From NCBI GenBank assembly GCA_025267735.1, contig CM046311.1, positions 23,086,020-23,150,019 of the forward strand: 64,000 nt of DNA, given 5' to 3'. This document shows, piece after piece, positions 1 through 12,000 of this stretch. How positions within the stretch are numbered: position 1 is the stretch's first letter; every line of letters starts with the position of its first letter. The position numbers and the translations under genes are program-made. This DNA is from Mactra quadrangularis. Taxonomy: Eukaryota; Mollusca; Bivalvia; Venerida; Mactridae. The notes under the pieces were generated by a model. That model was given only the letters and a program-made list of their open reading frames with translations, was not told the origin of the DNA and did no database searches.

Positions 1-1
1 T

Positions 2-83
2 GATGAAATAGAATGTATGCCGTCTGGACTTTGGAACAACTTGGAAGTTGAAACCCTTAATGAAAAGTTAATTCAGTGTAAAG
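2..83 (+). CDS. Exon a (partial): C-terminal end of a CCP domain
   Basis: The reading frame from base 2 gives the end of a sushi domain: a Cys, a Gly-Leu-Trp, then a final Cys followed by Lys, in the usual third-Cys, Gly-x-Trp, fourth-Cys spacing. The donor is GTAATA at 84 and the exon ends in phase 1, as CCP exons usually do. The start of this exon is outside the window. Confidence 0.75.
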
Positions 84-3000
84 GTAATAAATTTGATTAT
101 ACATGTATTGGCGACTCTACTAGTTTAAAATTGCTTTTTCACATCCATTTTGTAAACATAGCATGTTATTCGACATTTTATTTAGACTTATCCGACTATA
201 GGAGAAAATTCTTATGAAACTATCTTATTTGTTCAGTATATGTATTTCAGTAGTTAAGGGCCGGACTTCATTTCTTGAAAAAAGCGGGTGGTTAGCAATT
301 AAGCCGATAAGGAGAGAGGGGGAGGGTTTGACCTAAGTTATCAGAGGTTACCAACGGCTGGAATTTTCTTGATTGTAAACAAAGTTACTACTAAATTTAC
401 TACATGTTTATACAGAGAAAACTCCAACATGTGTTTCTAATCTAAGAATATAAGAGAAGTTAGATATCATATTTGTATTGAACCATCTAGTGTTGTAAAC
501 TACTAAATATTTTTATAGAGTAACAATATTTCATTATCAAATTTTTTTCAAATACTTCAAGAATTTTGTTTATTTACTACTACAATTACATTCAAATACA
601 GTAACTGGTCATCCTGGAATTATTACATGATTGATACTAAAATAGGTTATACATGTATATAAATGTAACACTGCACTACAGGAATAATCTATGAATCAAC
701 AGTTGTGGGAATTTTTATGAGGGTCAGTGAGAAGATATTATTACTGGCTAAGAGTTGGTCGTGAACTCTCTTTCGATTGGCTAAGTGTAGGTTATGAACC
801 CCTAATCACCTGTCAGTCAAATTTGAATTTTTTAAACTTGTTTATCAATTTTTCTTTTATAAGTACTTTTTTAAGTAACATTATAAAACTGAAAATTTCA
901 AATAAAGCTGAAAATGTATTTAACTATCAATTAACAAAATTTCATTAAAATCTGACGGGTAAATTTGTCACAGTTCTAGATTTTCTTTCTCTGGTTTAAC
1001 ACATTCACTGCTCAGAGAGTCAGAGAGAAGTGGCCATTTTCCAGATTCTCTCTCTTTTATAGTTGAAGCCCGGCCTTTAAGTGAGTAGATATTAATCTCT
1101 AGTTCTTTTTATGTATAGGATAGAGCATGAGTAGCAGTTTGATATGGGATTTATCAACGAGCGAAGCGAGTTGATAAATCTCATATCAAACTGCTACGAG
1201 TACTCTATCCGACTTAGACAACGGGTAGGAAATTATATGTTTATAATGTCCATTTTCATTTATTTTGTCACGTATTTATACTACTGTCACCTTAAAGCCA
1301 TATAAAACGCAGGAAATATGGTTGGCCTTAATCTAAAGCGTACGATATGTGTGTCGTGAATTTCGTGCAAAGCTAATGAAATAGCATGAACAACATTTAG
1401 ATAGTGTTACTCATGATTATAAATATTTGTGCCCATGTACATATCGGCAGTTAAACAATGAATAAAAAATCATTTTTGATAAATAATCACAGTGGTGAGT
1501 GGTCTTAGGAATAATTCTTTATCGCAGAACTAAAGAATGTTTTGGCTAACCAAGAGTGTTATTAGCCTGTAAGTACATGTTATTGCTTACGAATTTCATC
1601 CTTTTCTGCATTGTTATACCTAATAAACATGCAAATATTCAATTTAGACAATATTTCTCATATATAGTCGGTTTAATATGTAATCAAGGGAGAAGATAGA
1701 TGTGAATTGCATTGTGGTACATAATACTAGTCGTTCTATTATGTAGGAACAAGTGGACCTTTGAATCAACCCCTACCAATTTATTTTCACTATCAAGACG
1801 ATTAGACGCTTAAGGTGGGTCGGTACCTTACTCGGAGGGAAAAACGAAAAAAATATTTTGTTCACCGATTATGATAAAAGTTGGCAGGCAGATACCTTCA
1901 TGCTTCTCGTTTGTTTTTCTGGTAACCTTAGCGACGTTGTCGTTTTTTTTTCACGACGTCATGGACGTCACAATGGTTCGCGCTAAAAACAGGCATGCAA
2001 GTACATTAAACCCACATATTTGATATATTGAATGTCCGAGGTCAATGATTATTACACCAAAATATTTGAAATGTTGTTGCCTACAATCATTTTGTTCCGA
2101 TTATCCAAATATCACGTCAGTCGTAAAGATTGTACATTTTATCACTGAATTTAGGGTTTTCACGTCTAAAAGGTTTCACCAATTGCCGAGTTATAATGTT
2201 AATTTTCATATTAATGCAGAACGGTGGTCAAATTCTTATCGCGATTTTTGAAATCTATGCACTTTTTGTGTCGTTTTAATGAAATAAAAAAGGAAAGTGA
2301 ACGTTCTCAGTTTTTCACAATATCGCGTTCAAAGTAAAATTACCTTCATTACAACGACGTTAACGTAACTAACGCTGACGTTGTGATTAAAGCATTTGTT
2401 GCAAAAATAAGTAGAAGCGGACTTATGTTAAATGAATTTTGAACAGATCAGATGCTGAGTATCACAAGAAATTAATTAAGAACTGGAAAGAAACTACAAA
2501 ATTAAATTTACAAGAAAATTACATACATAACCCAAAATCACAGCGTCAGCCCAACGTAATATTAACGTCGTTGTTTTAAAGGTAATTTTACTTTGAAAGC
2601 GATATTGTGAAAAACTGAGAACGTTCACTTTCCTTTTTTATTTCATTAAAATGACACAAAAAGTGTGTAGTTTTCAAAAATCGCGATAAGAATTCGACCA
2701 CCGTTCTGCATTTATTTGAAAATAAACGTTATAACTCGGCAATTGGTGAAACCTTTTAGACGTGAAAACCCTAAATTCAGTGATGAAATGTACAATCTTT
2801 ACGACTGACGTGATATTAAGATAATCGGAACAAAATATTTGTATGCAACAACATTGCAGAAACATTTTGGTATAATTATCATTGGCCTCGGACACTCAAT
2901 ACATTAAATATATGGGTTTAATGTACTTGCATGCCTGTTTTTAGCGCGAACGACTGTGACGTTCGTGACGTCGTGAAAAAAACGACAACGTCGCTAAGGT

Positions 3001-6000
3001 TACCAAGAAAACAAACAAGAAGCATGAAGGTATCTGCTTGCTAACTTTTTTTATAATCGGCGAACATAATATTTTTTTCGTTTTTCCCTCCGAGTAAGGT
3101 ACCGACCCACCTTAAACATTTGTTTCGTTGAAAGTATGAACTATCCAAAATACAATTGATCGAAAAGCTTTTTGTCTTAAATATAGATCTTGGTTTTCTT
3201 TAAAATAACATAACAAGTTGTATTAATTTAATCGGATGAATTCAATAAATTCATTCGTTTGCAGTAGTTTTAGACTTATAAAAAATGCGCTTCCTTGTCT
3301 CCCGGTGTAACAGGCCAATTTTTCCCCCCTGGCCAATCTTTCCCCGGGGAAAAAAAGGCCTGGGCAAATCTTTCCCCGGGGAAAAAAAGGCCTAGGCAAT
3401 TTTTTCCCCCCCTGGGCAAATTTTTCCCCCTTGATGAAACTGTTATTATGATGCTTTTTATTGTATATCTCGGCCAATCTTTCCCCCTGGCTAATTTTTC
3501 CCCCGCTGATGAAACTGTTGTTTAAATGCTATTTTATTGTAAATCTTGGCCAATCTTTCCCCCCTGGCTAATTTTTCCCCCGCTGATGAAACTGTTGTAT
3601 CTATGCTGTTTTATTGTATATCTCGGCCAATCTTCCTCCCCCTGGCTAATATTTCCCCCACTGATGAAACTGTTGTATCTATGCTATTTTATTGTAAATC
3701 TCGGCCAATCTTTCCCCCTGGCTAATTTTTCCCCCTGCTGATGAAACTGTTGTTTGAATGCTACTTCATTGTATATCTCGTCCAATCTTTCCCCCCTGGC
3801 TAATTTTTCCCCCGCTGATGAAACTGTTGTTTAAATGCTATTTTATTGTTTATATTGGCCAATCTTTCCCCCCTGGCTAATTTTTCCCCCACTGATGAAA
3901 CTGTTGTATCTATGCTATTTTATTGTATATCTCGGCCAATCTTTCCCCCCTGGCTAATTTTTCCCCCGCTGATGAAACTGTTGTTTAAATGCTATTCCAT
4001 TGTAAATCTCGGACAATCTTTCCCCCCTGGCTAATTTTTCCCCCGTAGATGAAATTGTTGTTTCGGTTGTTTTCAATGCTATTTTATTGTATATCTCGGC
4101 CAATCTTTCCCCCCTGGCTAATTTTTCCCTCACTGATTGGAGTTCAAACAATGGGGGAAAAATTAGCCAGGGGGGGAAGATTGGCCGAGATGGGGCGGCG
4201 AAATCAAACGTCCGTATTGTCTGTGTTGTCCCAAGGCAAGTACGGACAAGTGGATTTTTTGATAATCTTATTCAATAATGTTCATACGGACAAGTAACTT
4301 TTTCCAGTTGGCAATAACGGACAAGTAAACAATTTTAAAATTTCGCTGGCTCTGTAATGACAACAGTTTGGCAGAGATGTATATTGAAAAAAAGCATATA
4401 AAGACTACAGTTCCAACAATGGGGAAAAAATTAGCCAGGGGGGAAGATTGGCCGAGATGTATATTGAAAAAGCATATAAAGACAACAGTTCCAACAAAGG
4501 TGGTAAAATTAGCCAGGGGGGGAAAGATTGGCCGAGATGTATATTGAAAAAGCATATAATGATAACAGTTTCATCAGAGGGGGAAAATTTAGCCAGGGGG
4601 GGAAAGATTGGCCATGATGTATATTGAAAAAGCATATAATGACAACAGTTTCATCAGTGGGGGAAAAATTAGCCAGGGGGAAAGATTGGCAGAGATGTAT
4701 ATTGAAAAAGCATATAAAGACAACAGTTCCAACAATGGGGGAAAAATTAGCCTGGGGGGAAAGATTAGCCAAGATGTATATTGCAAAAGCATATAATGAC
4801 AACAGTTCATCAGCGGGGGAAAAATTAGCCAGGGGGGGAACGATTAGCCGAGATGTATATTGAAAAGGCATATATAGACAACAGTTCCAACAACGGGGGA
4901 AAAATTAGCCAGGGTGGGGAAAGATTGGCCGAGATGCATATTGAAAAAGCATATAAAGACAACAGTTCCAACAACGGGGAAAAATTAGCCAGGGGGGAAA
5001 GATTGGCCGAGATGTATATTGAAAAAGCATATTAAGACAACAGTTCCAACAACGGGGGAAAAATTAGCCAGGGGGGGAAGATTGGCCGAGATGTATATTT
5101 AAAAAGCATATAAAGACAACAGTTCTAACAACGGGGGAAAAATTAGCCAGGGGGGAAAGATTGGCCGAGATGTATATTGAAAAAGCATATAAAGACAACA
5201 GTTCCAACAACGGGGGAAAAATTAGCCAGGGGGGAAAGATTGGCCGAGAGAAATAATTTTGTATCATATTATATATAAATTTTAAACAAATGTTAGGGGG
5301 GAAAAATTTGCCCAGGGGGGGGAAAAAAGGCCTGGGCCAATCTTTCCGCGGGGGAAAAAAGGCCTGGGCCAATCTTTCCCCGGGGAAAGATTGGCCTGGG
5401 CCTTTCTTTCCCCGGGGAAAGATTGGCCGGGGGAAAAAATAGACTGCTACACCGGTAATAAGCAATAAGGACAATAAATTTCTCAAAACTTAGGTTAGCT
5501 TTCAAATAGATTTGTCCGGTTCCCAGTCGAACTTTGACAGGTAATAAAAGAACGTCAGGCAAAGGATGATAATGGCCGCGCCCTATTAATGATTTAGGTA
5601 TTGGATAACAAGGTTTTCATATGAACATTTCTCACTACACAGGCTAAAATCTAAAGATCATTGTACAAGAATTACAGTGGATACATTTTTAGTAGTTCGG
5701 TTACATTTATGATAAATAAAGTTTCCGAAATTCTCACGAGACTATTTCACGTCTGAATTGTGTTCACTTCGAGACATGGGTTTTGCTGAATTGTTCGCTA
5801 AGTATACGAGCAATCAGTAAATCGATTTTGAATTTCTTATATAGTACCGAATTGCTACTAAAGTTACTGTTGTCACCAAATGATCGAGCAGATAAAGAAA
5901 ACGTATACGATAATTTTGTTATATGAATAAAAACTGGGAGTGAAGCCATGATCGTGCTTTGCCTGACCTGATAACGATAGTGGTAAGGGGCAGGTAATCC

Positions 6001-9000
6001 AGCCTAAATACAGATAAGCTTATTGAAGCATTTCAGTTGATAGTATTAAACTGATTATGTGGCGGATCTAGACTTTTAATAAGGGGTTGTACTATTTAAT
6101 GACTTACACTTGTCAACAAATAAGATAATAATTAGACTTTTTCAATGTTCGTGGCCGCTTGTATACTTGTCTATCCTATACAAATCGACTGCTTATTTTA
6201 AATACGTAACGGACCGAATCGTAGATTAGGCGTGATATTGATTTTCGAGGGGATACGTGTATCTGATTATAAGATGCAAATGAGAAAGGTAAGGTCGAGG
6301 TTAATATGTCCGCACTACAATATACATGTAGCTCATACGTACAATTTTTCTTTATTTCCTAAACGGGTCGGTAGCCTACGACATTGCAATAATGTTTTTT
6401 TCTTTTTTCAGAGATTGTTTGCAATGCGAGTGAATTTGTTAACATAACAAATGGCAACGTTACAAATTATAAGGAAATCTACAATTACTTCGATGTTATG
6501 GAACTGTCTTGTGATGAAGGATATCGCCCTATCAAGAATATAGATAATGTCCTCTGTTCATCTTTATCTAGTTTTGAGAGCATTAAACTAGACTTTGGAT
6601 GTGAACGTTAGTATATAACATATAATATTTTATTAATTATATTTTACTGAAAGGCAGTGACACATGCAATGTGAACGTTAGTATATTACTTACGATCGTC
6701 TGTTTGTTATATTTTGCTGAAAGTCAGTGATATATACAATGGGATTAAAATCTTTTATTTGTTAAATTTTGCTGAAAGTCGATAAAGCATTCAATGTAAT
6801 TATTATCATTTATTTTTTCAATTTTGCTTAAAGTTGACCCATACAACGTAAGTTTTTGTTTATTAGTCAAACCTGTTTTTGTTAAACTTAACAGTTATTG
6901 TCTCATACAATTGTTATATTTGTCACCATGTTAAACTATAAAAATGCTCATGTTCTGCTATGGAATATAGCTTGTAAAGGATAAGTTTAGACAATGTTAA
7001 TAAGACATTGACTGACTTAATGTTCAAATTAGAAAAGATCTTGACATGTTTTGGCCATGGACTATATTTAACGCCGAATGAACTGTCGATAGATTATTGC
7101 ATTAGATAAAATACAATTTGCAGCGAGTTTAGATAATTCCATGTTATATAATACAGTTTAATCTCTGCAAAGCATACCTATATAAAAAATCACACTTTTA
7201 TACAACAGGTTTTGATATATAGTCAAATCGCTAAAATTTAATTTAAATGTACCTCTACAGAGCAATAACCTCTGAACAGCAACACAACGAATTCCCACTC
7301 AGTAGGCTTTGTTCAAAAGAGGTTGCACTGTACATTCCATATTTAAACAGTATTGTGATTCTATAATTGTTATATTTTCAGCTATTACATGTGAACCACC
7401 TACGGCACCAATTAAAGGTCGTGTGAAATTTGACAATAATAGTAAAATTATCTATGTGGGAGAAATGGCCTACTTTTATTGTGATTATGGTAATCTAATT
7501 GGTGACGCTGAATGGACTTGTCAGCCAGATGGTTCATGGGATTCGTACTGTGTTGTCTGCGAGGATGAAGACAGTAAAACATTATTTTATTATACAATTT
7601 TCATTATCAACATAGTACAAATTGGTTTTAAACATAACATTTTAGCCGTAGTGCATTGGAAGTGAACAAAATTTCTAATTCAGAAGTCGCGAGTTTGATA
7701 ATCGACAAAATGGCTTAAAATAGCAACAAGTGGAAAACATGAATGTCATGGGCTAAACGCTAATTCATGTTGTGTGTAACTCACGTTACGTGTCATTCGT
7801 GTGAGAGCAATATCATAAAAGTGTACATATTTAACTCGCCAGACACGAACTTTTAAATATTGACGACTAAAATTATTTATTTACATACACTGCTGGAAAG
7901 CGACCGTCTGCAACTCAGGGTAGTGTCATGTTACCTCCCATTGATTATTTCAATCATAACGTATATAAAGATTTATTCAAGGGGTACAGCTGCGTTTAGA
8001 AGACCACTTCATGTCGATTTATTTCTATATTACCCACAAAATATACAGATTCTCTGATGGCACTTTAATTACATACTAAATGTAATTCTTATATCTACGT
8101 AGGTTAATAGTTTCAGACCATTGGTATAATTTCACTGTCAAAACTATCAAATGCAGTACAACAATAATTTAATTCAATTCTACTAGGGCAAGCTCCGATA
8201 CTGTGGAAATCGACGTATCTAGAGGAAAATCATTACAATTTCCTACCTTGAAATAGCCTATCAACCTAAGTCAAAGACAAATATGTCAGTTAAACAATTT
8301 AATTGAAAATAAATGTGATTACTAACCCTCCACATCGATAGAAACACATGCGAGCCAGAAAAAAAACGAAACTGACAATTCTTATTTTGTAATCTGATTT
8401 TGTAGCTGGTATCCTTCATTCATTCAACAAAACTGTAAGAAATTATCTATTTGTTAATTTTGTCAGGAAAATCACCAGGGTTTCCCAGTGACCAGTCGAG
8501 TTCTCCTTGAACTTTTCGCAGTGTTTCAGATCCTCGTTTTAAAATAAAAACCTCTGTACGGATTTTCGTATAGAAATTGTTCAACAAATAAGATTGCAAT
8601 ATTTGTGACGCACGAATTAGAATGGTTGGGAAAATCACTATTTCATAATTAAAAATGGTAAAAACTGAGCAAATATTCATAGTAAGTCATGGTAGGTAGA
8701 AATTGAAACGAAACCTGATATTTTCATAATTACTGAAGCGAATAACACAATGTAAGCGAAGTAATACAATGCTGATCAAGAGGTAACATTGAATAATAAG
8801 CAATTTCATTATGTTTAAAAAGTATCCAAACTTGTCCGAGTTGATGTGTTTGTACTGGGTTAGGCATTTTTAATAATATTTTATATCAATGGTCTGCGCG
8901 CTGAAATTAAAAACATCGCAGATTGCAGATTTAAATGGCAAATCAAATCAGTCTATTGATTCAAATCTAGAGAAAAAGACATATTAATTGAAACTTATTA

Positions 9001-12000
9001 AACATGTATAAAGTCATTTTTATTCAGTCAATTCTGACAAGTTAGAATCTATCATATATCATATATGCTTCTGAACTGCGCTGTTATTAGTTTTCATCCA
9101 TATTGACAAGAAGTAATCTGAAGCACGTTATCTTGATACGCATATATATCTGAACCCAATTGTGCTAAGTCCGGACCTCGCTAGTGACTGACAACTTATC
9201 TTTTTGATACGGAGGTGATACAAAGGGCATTAAATCAAGGAAGTGGGACTTCTTATTTTTAATCCGTGTACAATCTCTTATGTAATTATGTCATTGTGAT
9301 ATATGTTTTTCAATGTATTTCAGAGTCACGTTGTTCCCCACCATGCTTGCCATTAGGTGCCACTGTGATATCCACAGAAAAGGTGTTTTATCGAGGTGAC
9401 ACAGTAAAGATAGGTTGTAGAGATGCTATAAGTGAACCGATAACCAGAACGTGTATGGAAAACAGAGCTTGGAGTGGAAAACCCATCGATTGCATCGGTA
9501 ATGTTATGATGCTCTTGGTTCCTTATTTAAACTTATTTCTTTAAACATTGAGTTTCTTCGATAAGAAACCACTGCACTAATTTTGTATTGACAACCAAGT
9601 TTCAGTCTATATTTACGCATTAAATTGCGTGCTGATTTTTCATTGAAAAATTAATTTGTTTAGACAGTACTTTTGAAAAAAAATGATTTCAATTAATTAT
9701 CGATAGTTTGCACTTGTATGAAACGTCTCAGGTGGGTCCGAATCCTAAGTCCGTAATTGCCAAGTTTGTTTAAAATCTTTCACGATTCTATTGCAGATGC
9801 TGGAGTAAATAGTGCTTTCACGAGTGAATCATTATCTATTGCCATGAACAAAATACATGACGGTAATAATAAAACTAGTGTTGACGATATACAAGCACGA
9901 AGTATCAAGAAATCTAACAGCCGCGGTAACGATGTGTATTTTCTGGTTGACATATCGAAAAGTATCACCGAAGACACGAGGAAAACTGAACTTCGAGGCA
10001 AGTTTTTGAAAGCATTGTTGCCACAGGTAGGTGTATGGCATGTTATCACTTTGAATATATTTTAATTGTATATTCTAAAGCTTTCGACTTTCGACATAAC
10101 AGGCAATATTTGGTCAGAAAAGAAGCATTAATTTATTTTGGTTGTAGTGATCGTGAATCATATTAATTCTAGCTAATTAAATTAAAATCCATCATTAGTA
10201 GTACTGAAACATCGGCTTGAAATTATTATCGATCATCAGTTGAAATCGGTTACTGCTGTCGATACCATTCTTTCAATTAACACAGTCCGGAATATGTTTG
10301 CGAATCCAGAAATCTTGCAAATTACTTTCTTTATTTTTTATCCGATTTATTTCAAATTTTCAATAAATGTAAATCTACACATGGGCATAACACCAGTAAA
10401 CTTTTATCCAGATATCTTTACTAAAATGTGATTTTTAGTCAGAAGTTAAAAGTCCAATGGGAATGGCTCTCCCATGGGAATTCCATTAAGAACGTGGAAA
10501 TTTTCTCCCATGGGAGAATTCTCCTATTTCTAATTCCATTAATAAAGGTCACAACAAAAGTTTAACTACAAATTTGGCATCATACTTATGTTCTTACAAT
10601 GTAACAAGAATGAAAAAAAAATATTTAAAAAGTCCAAAAACAAAAAAATCCCATATTTTAGAATGGGAGAATTCTCCCGTGGGAGAAATCCTATATTTCA
10701 GGATGGGTGAATTCTCTCGTGGGAGAAATCCCATGTTCAAATGGGAGAATTTTCCAGTGGGAGAAATCCCATTTTCAAAATGGGAGAATTCTCCCGTGGG
10801 AAAAATTCAATGTTTTAAAAGGGAGAATATTCACAATGGAAAACTATTGCAGAAGACGGCATGTAGATCTTTCGGATGATTTTAAAGTCTAAAGAAGTAA
10901 ATGCTTATTGTTAATTCTGTTTAATTTCTTAAATGAAGTTTTAATCTAAAAAATACAATACTTTTATGATTATTTGGTTGTTTGTGTAATGCATAAATGT
11001 AAATTTGTTAACCTGCTTCTATGAATACATTTTATAAAAAGAGCACGATGCAATTACTTGAATACAGGTTACATAGATTTTAAGTTTCATTAAAAATGAG
11101 GAATAGATAACGCTATTAATCTATCCTTTACACCACTCATCAATTTAACCCACTAGCCTGACTCCAAGACTAGCATACATTGATACAGGCTCTACTTGCT
11201 AGATACACTTGGGTTAGCTGATAATTTTGTCTTGAACTTCATCACATCAATTACAGACCTTGTGCTTGAGAAAATTAAAGATGACAGTCATCCCCATAAC
11301 CCGCTAGCCTAACACAAGGACTAGCAAACATAGATACAGGCTTGTGAAATCTTCTTGATTCATAAAATTAGCTAACTGATTATTTTGCCATAAACTTCAT
11401 AACATTGATAATGGACAGAGAGCCTAAGGAAATTTAAGATGGCAGTCATCAATTTAATTCACAAACTGACTCCAGGACTTGCATAGATACAGGCTTGTGA
11501 TATGTACCTAATTCATCCAATCAGACTAGCTAATAATTTGCCATGAACTTTATTACAATAATAATGAACCAATTGCTCGAGACAGTTAAAGATGGCAGTC
11601 ATCAACCCTACCTATTAGCCTTACCCAAGGACTTACTAAACATTACATGAGTAGAGGCTTTTGAAAAATCTACATGAATCATGCAATCGGGCTAACTGAT
11701 AATTTTGCATTGTACTTCAAAACATTGTGATTAAAGGCCTAGTGCTAAGAAATTAAGATGGCAGTCTCAAACCGACCACAGGACTAGCATTCATATAACA
11801 CACTTTGGAAATCGACTTGATAAATGCAATTGGGTTAGCTGATAATTTTGCCTTGAACTTCATAACATTAATGATAGACCTAGTGCTCTAGAAAAATAAA
11901 AAATGGCAGTCATCAATTTTACCCACTAGCCTGACCCCAGGACTAGCGTACTATGTACAGACTTGTCAAATCTACATGATTCATACAAACACGTTAGCTT

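Noticed and set aside
3223..5562. Many overlapping open frames of 60-140 codons on both strands with repeated SFPPLANFSP-type peptides
   Set aside because: They follow directly from a tandem unit whose length is close to a multiple of three and exist in several frames at once; no start context, splice site or domain.
10620..10880. Frame with repeated GEFSRGRNP/WENSPVGEI peptides
   Set aside because: Produced by the palindromic GGGAGAATTCTCCC repeats of the element at 10274-10870.
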